Below are positions 1 to 6,065 of a DNA stretch of 7,312 nucleotides, one piece after another (within the stretch, counting starts at the first letter, position 1; each line of letters begins with the position of its first letter). Origin of the DNA: Dehalococcoidia bacterium. Its GTDB lineage: Bacteria > Chloroflexota > Dehalococcoidia > DSTF01 > JALHUB01. Below the pieces are notes generated by a model that was given only the letters and a program-made list of their open reading frames with translations, had not been told where the DNA came from and did not search any database. Where the stretch lies: the NCBI GenBank assembly GCA_022865685.1, contig JALHUB010000075.1, positions 1 through 7,312 of the forward strand, in the 5' to 3' direction. The translations under genes were made by a program, and so were the position numbers.

Positions 1-18
1 CTGGAAAGTCTCGGCTAC
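1..18 (-). repeat. Truncated REP-like palindrome, 'CCGAGACT' family
   Basis: The window opens inside a copy of the element seen complete at 178-201 and 7216-7239. It has the loop, the right stem arm AGTCTCGG and the CTAC end (GTAG when read on the minus strand). The left arm lies outside the window. Confidence 0.75.
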
Positions 19-73
19 GGGTATCCTATTCTCGGCCGTTGCAGCGGTATTCGTAAATTGGCATGTTCGTAAT

Positions 74-106
74 GTAGGGTCGGCGGTCGGACCCGCTAGA
101 GGCGGG
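74..106 (+). repeat. Possible inverted-orientation REP-like element plus short palindrome
   Basis: GTAG at 74-77 on the plus strand leads into GGGTC (77-81) pairing with GACCC (90-94). A second small palindrome, CCCGC-TAGAG-GCGGG, follows at 92-106. The preceding AATGTAGGG is the reverse complement of the CCCTACATT end of other copies. If real, this is the only element in the window with GTAG on the plus strand. The 5-bp stem makes it weaker than the others. Confidence 0.4.
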
Positions 107-122
107 CAGGTCTCGGCTGAAC

Positions 123-146
123 GGGAGGACTAAAGTCCTCCCCTAC
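123..146 (-). repeat. REP-like palindrome, 'GGGAGGAC' family
   Basis: A perfect 8-bp inverted repeat, GGGAGGAC (123-130) and GTCCTCCC (135-142), encloses a TAAA loop. It is followed by CTAC (143-146), so on the minus strand it reads GTAG and then the hairpin. Close relatives lie at 5999-6022 and 7042-7065. It sits in the gap downstream of the minus-strand nuclease operon. Confidence 0.85.
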
Positions 147-177
147 ATCCCTCCCCACCTCCGTCCCCTTGGTCCCG

Positions 178-201
178 CCGAGACTGGAAAGTCTCGGCTA
201 C
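178..201 (-). repeat. REP-like palindrome, 'CCGAGACT' family, full copy
   Basis: A perfect 8-bp inverted repeat, CCGAGACT (178-185) and AGTCTCGG (190-197), has a GGAA loop and is followed by CTAC (198-201). It matches 7216-7239 base for base. It lies 13 bases beyond the stop codon of the minus-strand nuclease gene, so its hairpin could shape the 3' end of that transcript, although no T-run follows in that direction. Confidence 0.9.
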
Positions 202-214
202 GTTGATAACGTCC

Positions 215-958
215 TTACCAGCCGGAGTGAAGCCGCCGGCCGACGATCTCCTCACGGCTGGGGCAGATCGACTGGTAGTCGCAAAACGAGCAGTGTCTGC
301 CGACGGTCGTCGGGTAGTCACGCTCGTTCACTATCTCGTTGTACGCGGTGTTCACCTCGGCCAGCGCCTCTTCGAGCTCTCGACGCTGCGGGCAGGCGCT
401 CCAGGCGGTGCCGTCGTCGAGATACAGATAGGAGGCCCGGGCCACGGGGCGGCCGAGGCTTCTCTCCAGCATTACAGTATAAAGGTGAAGCTGTTGAACG
501 TCGACCTCCTCCGGCCGGCGGCCCGTCTTGTAGTCGATGACGTGCAGGCCGTCCGCATCGTCGTCGACGCGGTCGATGCGGCCGAGAAGGGCAAGTTGCG
601 GGCTGATCGGCGTCGCCAGGTAACACTCCAGAAGGAGCGGGCGCGCCGCGAGGTCGTGCTCGCGGGCGAAGGTGCGCATCTGGGCGGCGGCGCGCTCGCG
701 CCAGCGCTCTTCGTCGTCGAGGTCGCTGAAGCCGGAGCGATTCTGCTGCCAGCTTTCGAGGAGGAGGTCGAGCAGTCGCTCGGGGGTGCGCTCTTCGGGC
801 TCGGGCAGGGAGAAGAACGCCTTGAGGGTGTTGTGGACATGGGCGCCCATGGTGTTGTGGGCGGACGGCCGCGTTGGCATGCCCTCGACATAGCGGTACC
901 GGTAGCGCCGGCGGCATTCGCGGAAGACCCTGAGGCGGAATGATGAGAGTTTGAACAT
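215..958 (-). CDS. PD-(D/E)XK nuclease, Cas4/RecB-like, with predicted 4Fe-4S cluster
   Basis: This 247-residue protein has the RecB/AddB/Cas4 nuclease fold (PDDEXK_1 type), expected to cut or resect DNA with divalent metal. Visible motifs in order are an N-terminal FRECRRRYRYRY with Cys15, GAHVHNTL with His42, GRID with Asp129, IDYKTG with Asp142 and Lys144, and QLHLY (Gln156, Tyr160, the RecB QxxxY motif). A C-terminal HCSFCDYQSIC gives Cys223, Cys226 and Cys232. Cys15 plus these three is the iron-sulfur arrangement of Cas4 and AddB. The chosen ATG (958) follows CAAAGG with short 2-base spacing; an upstream extension would run through the intergenic repeat and lacks family similarity. It is the last gene of the rnhB-yraN operon, 37 bases after yraN. 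No cas genes are nearby, so a CRISPR role is unsupported; its substrate is unknown. Confidence 0.87.
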   Translation of the reverse strand: MFKLSSFRLRVFRECRRRYRYRYVEGMPTRPSAHNTMGAHVHNTLKAFFSLPEPEERTPERLLDLLLESWQQNRSGFSDLDDEERWRERAAAQMRTFAREHDLAARPLLLECYLATPISPQLALLGRIDRVDDDADGLHVIDYKTGRRPEEVDVQQLHLYTVMLERSLGRPVARASYLYLDDGTAWSACPQRRELEEALAEVNTAYNEIVNERDYPTTVGRHCSFCDYQSICPSREEIVGRRLHSGW

Positions 959-965
959 ATCCTTT

Positions 966-991
966 GGGCAGGCACAGGGGCCTGCCCCTAC
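966..991 (-). repeat. REP-like palindrome between yraN and the nuclease gene, 'GGGCAGGC' family
   Basis: GGGCAGGC (966-973) and GCCTGCCC (980-987) form a perfect 8-bp stem around a 6-base loop, followed by CTAC (988-991). It fills almost the whole 37-base gap between the yraN stop and the next start. It directly abuts the weak ribosome binding site of the nuclease gene, so a hairpin in the mRNA could influence translation or stability of the downstream message. Confidence 0.85.
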
Positions 992-995
992 CATG

Positions 996-1391
996 CTATG
1001 GACGCGACAGCTCCGGCAGCTCGTCGCTGCTGAAGGCATTTTCGATGTGCTCCAGGCGCAGGAGGCGGCCCAGCGGCGTGAGGTCGACGGCGATGACGTC
1101 GATGCGCCGTTCTTCGGCGCTTTGGGGATGCTCATCACAGTAGGCATCGGCGGCAGCGGCGATGCGAGCGCCTTTGCGCGGCGTTAGCGACTCGGCCGCG
1201 CTACCCATGGCGTCGCCGCGCCGCGTCCGCACCTCGACGAAGACGAGGCAGCCGTCGCTCAGCGCGATTATGTCAATTTCCCCCTCGCGGCAGCGGAAGT
1301 TGCGGGCGAGGATGTCGTAGCCCTTCGATTCGAGATGAGCGACCGCGACCCTCTCGCCGAACTGCCCCAGTCGCAGGCGCTCGCTGCTCAC
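996..1391 (-). CDS. yraN: UPF0102 (YraN-family) nuclease-like protein
   Basis: This 131-residue protein is of typical length for the UPF0102/YraN family, a small restriction-endonuclease-like fold whose cellular substrate is poorly defined. The N-terminal LGQFGERVAVAHLESKGYDILARNFR matches the family opening. The core motif follows: GEIDII with Glu38 and Asp40, then FVEVRTR with Glu53 and Arg55 (usually Lys in the ExK position). It starts at GTG 1391, which overlaps the rnhB stop as GTGA, so translational coupling is likely; the family N-terminus begins exactly there. The rnhB-yraN pairing is a familiar bacterial neighbourhood. Upstream in-frame sequence is an rnhB shadow and is rejected. Confidence 0.92.
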   Translation of the reverse strand: MSSERLRLGQFGERVAVAHLESKGYDILARNFRCREGEIDIIALSDGCLVFVEVRTRRGDAMGSAAESLTPRKGARIAAAADAYCDEHPQSAEERRIDVIAVDLTPLGRLLRLEHIENAFSSDELPELSRP

Positions 1392-2023
1392 GAGTAGCCT
1401 CCGACGATACAGTCGCGCACGGGCGCGAAGGAGCGCCGGTGGATCAGGCAGGGGCCGTGCCGGGCCAGCGCCTCCAGGTGCTCGGCGGTGGAGTAGCCTT
1501 TGTGATGAGCGAAGCCGTATTCGGGGTAGAGGGCGTCGTACATCGTCATGACGTGGTCGCGGTGCACCTTGGCGACGATGGACGCCGCGGCGATGGAGAT
1601 GGAGAGGGCGTCGCCGTCGGTGATGCCGTGGTGCGGGATGTCGACTTCGGGGAGGGCGAAGGCGTCGACGAGGGCGTACTCGGGGACGGGCGTCAGGGCG
1701 GCGAGTGCCTCCGCCATGGCAAGGCGTCCCGCCGGCGCGATTCCGAGGGCGTCGATGCGCTCCGGGGGGACAGCGCCGACGCCGACGGCCAGGGCCTTGG
1801 CGCGAATCTTCCGGGCGAGGTCCTCGCGCCGGGGGGCGGACAGCAGTTTGCTGTCGCGAACGTCGGCGAGCCAGGCGAAGCGGGAGCGCGGTGGCAGGAT
1901 GACGGCGGCGGCGACGACGGGGCCGGCGAGGGGGCCGCGTCCCACTTCGTCGACGCCGGCGATGAGGCGGAGACCCTGCTTCCAGAGGGTCCGCTCGTGG
2001 TCGAAGGTGGGTCGGAGGGCCAT
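1388..2023 (-). CDS. rnhB: Ribonuclease HII
   Basis: A complete 211-residue RNase HII, which nicks RNA in RNA-DNA hybrids, notably 5' of single ribonucleotides misincorporated in DNA, starting ribonucleotide excision repair in the cytoplasm. Motifs: AGVDEVGRGPLAGPVVAAAV gives catalytic Asp25 and Glu26; DSKLL at 57-61; YALVDAF gives Asp120; GDALSISIAAASIVAKVHRD supplies the fourth acidic residue, Asp138, and the conserved serine-rich stretch; YPEYGFAHHKGYSTAEHLEAL and HRRSFAPV close the domain. The ATG at 2023 is chosen because GGAGG sits 5 bases upstream. Earlier in-frame starts (TTG 2062, ATG 2053) lack a ribosome binding site and add non-family sequence. It is the first gene of a three-gene minus-strand operon, overlapping yraN by 4 bases. 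Confidence 0.97.
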   Translation of the reverse strand: MALRPTFDHERTLWKQGLRLIAGVDEVGRGPLAGPVVAAAVILPPRSRFAWLADVRDSKLLSAPRREDLARKIRAKALAVGVGAVPPERIDALGIAPAGRLAMAEALAALTPVPEYALVDAFALPEVDIPHHGITDGDALSISIAAASIVAKVHRDHVMTMYDALYPEYGFAHHKGYSTAEHLEALARHGPCLIHRRSFAPVRDCIVGGYS

Positions 2024-2028
2024 CGCTG

Positions 2029-2033
2029 CCTCC
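2029..2033 (-). promoter_or_regulatory. Ribosome binding site of rnhB
   Basis: GGAGG on the minus strand, 5 bases before ATG 2023. It decides this start against the upstream TTG and ATG codons. Confidence 0.8.
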
Positions 2034-2043
2034 GGCGATTCGG

Positions 2044-2071
2044 TGCAGATCATCTTCTGCAAGCGATGCTA
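2044..2071 (-). promoter_or_regulatory. Candidate rnhB promoter -10 and inverted repeat
   Basis: On the minus strand, TG-C-TAGCAT (hexamer 2071-2066) resembles an extended -10; no convincing -35 is visible. Just downstream, TGCAGA (2044-2049) and TCTGCA (2056-2061) form a perfect 6-bp inverted repeat with a 6-base spacer. It falls in the predicted leader and could be an operator or mRNA hairpin. Both calls are tentative. Confidence 0.3.
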
Positions 2072-2243
2072 GCACAGGCGGTGGTGCCGAGAAAGGGCGG
2101 CGTGCCGGCGAGGAGAGCAGGGAGGGAGGGATCCGCTGCTGTTTTCCTGCACCGCGCCCTAAAGGACGCGGCATCGACTCATCCGTGCGGGCGTGCCGCG
2201 CCACAATCGGGTCATCGATCATCGCCTATCGTGCCGCGGCCCT

Positions 2244-2269
2244 GGGCAGGCGCGGGGGCCTGCCGCTAC
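2244..2269 (-). repeat. REP-like palindrome, 'GGCAGGC' family
   Basis: GGCAGGC (2245-2251) pairs with GCCTGCC (2258-2264) around a GC-rich 6-base loop, followed by G and CTAC (2266-2269). It is a close relative of the copy at 966-991, differing mainly in the loop and one base before CTAC. Confidence 0.8.
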
Positions 2270-2376
2270 GGGACCCTCGCCCCGACAGAAGATGTTCTTT
2301 GCCACGTATCGTCCGATCCAACGTCAGGCAGGTGGTGCCCGCCTCACCGGGGACGAGAACCCCAGACCGGCGACGT

Positions 2377-2399
2377 GGAGGGCTGAAGCCCTCCTCTAC
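2377..2399 (-). repeat. REP-like palindrome, 'GGAGGGC' family
   Basis: GGAGGGC (2377-2383) and GCCCTCC (2388-2394) enclose a TGAA loop, then T and CTAC (2396-2399). The copy at 7171-7193 is identical. Identity extends into the flanks (GGCGACG with one mismatch upstream, ATTG downstream), so the mobile or conserved unit is slightly larger than the hairpin. Confidence 0.9.
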
Positions 2400-2431
2400 A
2401 TTGCGCGACGCGGCGTCGAGTCGTGGGGCTA

Positions 2432-2440
2432 TGGTATCAT
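2432..2440 (+). promoter_or_regulatory. Candidate extended -10 promoter of the tautomerase gene
   Basis: TG-G-TATCAT fits an extended -10 (five of six hexamer bases) and would start transcription about 25 bases before the ATG. No good -35 is present at the usual distance. Tentative. Confidence 0.35.
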
Positions 2441-2473
2441 CGCTGCCAGCCGGGAAGGTCGAAGGAGGGAAAG

Positions 2474-2665
2474 ATGCCGATTGTGCGGGTCGAGATGTGG
2501 ACGGGGCGGACGCACGCCCAGAAGCAGGAGCTGGCGAGGGCGATTACGGAGGCGGTGTGCGCCATCGCGGAGACGACGCCGGAAGCGACGATAATCATCT
2601 TCGAGGACGTCGAACGGAGCAACTGGGCGCTGGCGGGCGTCCTGGCATCGGACGAGGAGACGTAG
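2474..2665 (+). CDS. 4-oxalocrotonate tautomerase-family protein
   Basis: A 63-residue protein of the small 4-oxalocrotonate tautomerase family, which assembles beta-alpha-beta subunits into hexamers and uses the N-terminal proline as general base for keto-enol tautomerisation. The sequence MPIVRVEMWTGRTHAQKQEL has the required Pro directly after Met and Arg11 (Pro counted as 1). The helix KQELARAITEAVCAIAE and the second strand ATIIIFEDV follow, and the C-terminal NWALAGVLASDEE matches the family's NW-x-x-GG hairpin in altered form. Position 39, Arg in classical 4-oxalocrotonate tautomerase, is Ile here, so the substrate probably differs. The ATG at 2474 has AGGAGGG (2463-2469) 4 bases upstream; an in-frame ATG at 2423 lacks support and would bury the catalytic proline. 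It stands alone, with no aromatic-degradation genes nearby. Confidence 0.9.
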   Translation: MPIVRVEMWTGRTHAQKQELARAITEAVCAIAETTPEATIIIFEDVERSNWALAGVLASDEET

Positions 2666-2784
2666 CAGGGTTTCGCAGGATGCGCCGGACACTCGTAGCG
2701 TCCGATAATCGCATGTCCGAAGGCATGAGGCATCCGTCTTCGAGGGCCGTTGCGTTCGGGTTCCTTTCCGTCCGTATCTCTGTC

Positions 2785-2808
2785 TGATATAATCTTAGAT
2801 GGTATAAA
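2785..2808 (+). promoter_or_regulatory. Tandem extended -10 promoters of ftsH
   Basis: TG-A-TATAAT (2785-2793) is a perfect extended -10, and TG-G-TATAAA (2800-2808) is a second one 15 bases downstream. A weak TTTCCG at 2765-2770 sits 17 bases before the first hexamer. The surrounding stretch is conspicuously AT-rich for this window. Predicted starts near 2800 and 2815 would give leaders of about 20-40 bases. Confidence 0.65.
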
Positions 2809-2837
2809 AGTCACAAAGTCTCTAATTAGGAGTCGGC

Positions 2838-4820
<1,983 letters not shown>

Positions 4821-4824
4821 TCGA

Positions 4825-4871
4825 GACTGCCCGGCAGTCATGACGGGAATGCCCGCCTGAGGCGGGTATTC
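4825..4871 (+). terminator. Two tandem stem-loops after ftsH, possible terminator
   Basis: GACTGC-CCG-GCAGTC (4825-4839) is a perfect 6-bp hairpin starting 4 bases after the ftsH stop. GAATGCCCGCC (4847-4857) then pairs with GGCGGGTATTC (4861-4871) as an 11-bp stem with one G-U pair and a 3-base loop. There is no strong T-run after the second stem, so it may act as a transcript-end stabiliser or a repeat element without the GTAG head rather than a classical intrinsic terminator. Confidence 0.5.
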
Positions 4872-4918
4872 TTGTGGGTGCGAACAACGCAGGATGGGCA
4901 CTGGCCGCGAAAACGACC

Positions 4919-4945
4919 GCGGCGGGTACGGAGCTCCGCCGCTAC
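4919..4945 (-). repeat. REP-like palindrome upstream of the rplU promoter
   Basis: GCGGCGG (4919-4925) pairs with CCGCCGC (4936-4942) across a 10-base loop and ends in CTAC (4942-4945), with the C shared with the stem. The -35 box of the rplU promoter begins only 4 bases further on. The longer loop and shared base make this copy less regular than the others. Confidence 0.6.
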
Positions 4946-4949
4946 CAGG

Positions 4950-4979
4950 TTGACAGGTTCAGCGTCTGAACGGTAGACT
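4950..4979 (+). promoter_or_regulatory. Promoter of the rplU-rpmA-rpmE operon
   Basis: A perfect -35 TTGACA (4950-4955) is followed after 18 bases by TAGACT (4974-4979; four of six match TATAAT). The predicted start near 4985-4987 gives a leader of about 24 bases to the rplU start and lies beyond the in-frame TTG at 4983, which therefore could not be translated from this transcript. Confidence 0.7.
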
Positions 4980-4995
4980 GGGTTGGTTCTGCGTC

Positions 4996-5003
4996 AAAGG
5001 AGG
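4996..5003 (+). promoter_or_regulatory. Ribosome binding site of rplU, pointing to an AUU start
   Basis: AAAGGAGG is a near-ideal Shine-Dalgarno. With 6 bases of spacing it places initiation at ATT 5010. The next accepted start codon in frame (GTG 5022) would be 18 bases away. Confidence 0.8.
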
Positions 5004-5009
5004 ACTCCC

Positions 5010-5396
5010 ATTTACGCTATAGTGCGCAGCGGCGGCAAGCAGTATCGAGTTGAAGTCGGCAGCAAGATCGACGTCGAAAAGCTATCAGCAGCCGAAGGCG
5101 ATAAGGTCGAGCTGGCGGACGTCTTGCTGCTCGCAGACGGCGGTCAGGTGACGGCGGGCAACCCGACGGTCGCGGGCGCGAAGGTGACGGCGCAGGTGGT
5201 GGAGCAGGGTCGCGGCCCGAAGGTGGTGATCTTCAAGTACAAGGCGAAGGTCCGCTACCGGAGGCGGACGGGACATCGCCAGCCGTACACACGTCTGGCA
5301 ATCGAAGAGATCGTCGCGCCGGGTGGTGAAAGCGCTGAGCCGAAGAAGCCGCGGCGCAGTCGGGCGAAGAAGCAGGAAGAGGAGAACGAGGGCTAA
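5010..5396 (+). CDS. rplU: 50S ribosomal protein L21, probable AUU start
   Basis: L21 binds 23S rRNA in the large ribosomal subunit. The 128-residue product begins (M)YAIVRSGGKQYRVEVG, exactly the family N-terminus, and carries the signature KVVIFKYKAKVRYRRRTGHR (71-90) followed by QPYT. The body ends near residue 105, after which a charged Lys/Arg/Glu tail extends the protein beyond the usual length of about 100-105. There is no ATG, GTG or TTG where translation should begin. The codon in the Met position is ATT, 6 bases after a strong Shine-Dalgarno. The upstream in-frame TTG (4983) is rejected because the Shine-Dalgarno would lie inside the gene, the promoter would start downstream of it, and it adds nine non-family residues. 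First gene of the L21-L27-L31 operon, 17 bases before rpmA. Confidence 0.93.
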   Translation: MYAIVRSGGKQYRVEVGSKIDVEKLSAAEGDKVELADVLLLADGGQVTAGNPTVAGAKVTAQVVEQGRGPKVVIFKYKAKVRYRRRTGHRQPYTRLAIEEIVAPGGESAEPKKPRRSRAKKQEEENEG

Positions 5397-5413
5397 CCCT
5401 CGATGAGATAGAG

Positions 5414-5677
5414 ATGGCACACAAGAAGGGAATGGGCAGCTCCCGCAACAATCGCGACAGCCCGGGCCAGCGGCTCGGCGTGAAGCGGTACGACGGGCAA
5501 CTGGTGCTGCCCGGCACGATCATCCTGAGACAGCGCGGCACCCGCTTCCATCCCGGCGAGAACGTGGGGCTCGGCCGCGATTATACGATCTATTCCCTCG
5601 TTCGGGGCAAGGTGAAGTTTGGGCCGTACGCGAAGGGCCGGCGCAAGCAGGTCAGCGTGTACGAGAGTGAAGAGTAA
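5414..5677 (+). CDS. rpmA: 50S ribosomal protein L27
   Basis: L27 is a large-subunit protein whose flexible N-terminus reaches the peptidyl transferase centre. The 87-residue sequence opens MAHKKGMGSSRNNRDSPGQR, then LGVKR, QRGTRFHPG and VGLGRDYTIYSL, the canonical L27 blocks, and ends in a short acidic tail. Position 7 is Met where Gly is usual, and Asn replaces the usual Gly in SRNGRDS. No N-terminal cleavage extension of the Firmicutes type is present. The ribosome binding site is weak (GAGATAGAG only), so translation probably depends on coupling to rplU, which ends 17 bases upstream. The rplU-rpmA order is nearly universal in bacteria. Only 1 base separates it from rpmE. Confidence 0.97.
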   Translation: MAHKKGMGSSRNNRDSPGQRLGVKRYDGQLVLPGTIILRQRGTRFHPGENVGLGRDYTIYSLVRGKVKFGPYAKGRRKQVSVYESEE

Positions 5678-5678
5678 C

Positions 5679-5879
5679 ATGAAGAAGGGCATTCATCCGG
5701 ACTACGTCGAGGCGACGGTGCACTGCGCCTGCGGCAACACGTTCACCACCCGCTCCACGAAGAAGGAGCTGCGGGTCGAGGTGTGCAGTCGCTGCCACCC
5801 GTTTTTCACAGGCGAGCAGCGAATCGTGGACACGGCGGGGCGCGTCGAGCGCTTCAAGCGGCGCTACGGCCTCAAGTAG
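5679..5879 (+). CDS. rpmE: 50S ribosomal protein L31, zinc-binding type
   Basis: L31 bridges the large subunit and the small-subunit head. The 66-residue sequence MKKGIHPDYVEATVHCACGN is typical. CAC (Cys16, Cys18) and CSRC (Cys36, Cys39) provide the four zinc ligands of the C+ form, and the family blocks HPFFTGEQRIVDTAGRVERF complete it. The ATG at 5679 is chosen since the family begins MKxGIHP; longer in-frame starts would run back into rpmA. It follows the rpmA stop by a single base, with GAAGAG as a modest ribosome binding site inside the rpmA end. As a zinc form it may respond to zinc limitation elsewhere, but no Zur-like operator is visible here. A clear terminator lies 20 bases downstream. 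Confidence 0.97.
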   Translation: MKKGIHPDYVEATVHCACGNTFTTRSTKKELRVEVCSRCHPFFTGEQRIVDTAGRVERFKRRYGLK

Positions 5880-5898
5880 AAGGTTTCGATTCCAGTAG

Positions 5899-5932
5899 AA
5901 GGGGCGGGGAGTGATCCCGGCCCTTTCTTTTT
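5899..5932 (+). terminator. Intrinsic terminator of the ribosomal protein operon
   Basis: The arms 5899-5908 and 5916-5925 pair as a roughly 10-bp GC-rich stem with one G-G mismatch and a 7-base loop. A C and five T residues (5928-5932) follow. Its placement 20 bases after rpmE fits the end of the rplU-rpmA-rpmE transcript and separates it from the DUF1385 gene. Confidence 0.85.
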
Positions 5933-5954
5933 GGCGACCGACTCATGATAGGCT

Positions 5955-6022
5955 GCGGGAGGACTGAAGCGGGAGGATTGAAGCGGGAGGATTGAAGCGG
6001 GAGGATTGAAGTCCTCCCCTAC
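5955..6022 (-). repeat. Four 14-bp tandem repeats ending in a REP-like palindrome
   Basis: The unit GCGGGAGGATTGAA occurs four times end to end (5955-5968 with one C for T, 5969-5982, 5983-5996, 5997-6010). The last copy forms the left arm and loop of a hairpin whose right arm TCCTCCC (6012-6018) and CTAC (6019-6022) complete a 'GGGAGGAC'-family element. Only the left half of the element has been amplified. It lies in the gap between the L31 terminator and the DUF1385 gene, about 35 bases before that gene's ribosome binding site. Confidence 0.95.
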
Positions 6023-6056
6023 AAGTTCTTCCCCACATTCTTTTCGGCGAGACGGC

Positions 6057-6063
6057 AGGAGGG
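6057..6063 (+). promoter_or_regulatory. Ribosome binding site of the DUF1385 gene
   Basis: AGGAGGG lies just before TTG 6066, with a tight 3-base spacing from GGAGG. It is the only good ribosome binding site ahead of the conserved N-terminus and supports a TTG start. Confidence 0.6.
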
Positions 6064-6065
6064 AA

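Larger units (their letters stand above)
2072..2431. other. Divergent intergenic region without a credible gene
   Basis: This stretch between rnhB (minus) and the tautomerase gene (plus) contains two REP-like elements (2244-2269 and 2377-2399). The open frames crossing it run through the repeats and into antisense of rnhB, have arginine- and proline-rich composition and show no family motif. I see nothing else in it beyond the weak promoter candidates at its edges. Confidence 0.6.

Noticed and set aside
203..943. Plus-strand open frame opposite the PD-(D/E)XK nuclease
   Set aside because: The minus-strand frame carries all the nuclease motifs. The plus-strand product is an antisense Val/Ala/Gly-rich shadow.
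215..958. Assigning the nuclease as CRISPR Cas4
   Set aside because: The motifs are shared by many stand-alone RecB/AddB-like nucleases, the neighbours are rnhB and yraN, and no CRISPR array or cas1/cas2 is present.
996..2222. A 408-codon minus-strand open frame ending at the yraN stop
   Set aside because: Only the last 131 residues match a family. The upstream part is arginine/proline-rich antisense-style sequence lying over rnhB in another frame, and yraN has a clear GTG start overlapping the rnhB stop.
1439..2386. Long plus-strand open frame across rnhB and the intergenic gap
   Set aside because: It is antisense to rnhB in a GC-rich genome and has low-complexity Gly/Asp/Glu composition. 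It has no ribosome binding site or family motif, and it runs through a REP-like repeat.
2686..2704. Hairpin CGGAC/GTCCG after the tautomerase gene as terminator
   Set aside because: It has only a 5-bp stem with a 9-base loop and no following T-run, so it is too weak to call.
4983..5396. L21 starting at TTG 4983
   Set aside because: The Shine-Dalgarno would be inside the coding region, the predicted transcript begins downstream of this codon, and the nine added residues are not family-like.
5955..6022. Possible CRISPR array
   Set aside because: The 14-bp units are directly adjacent with no unique spacers, and no cas gene is nearby.
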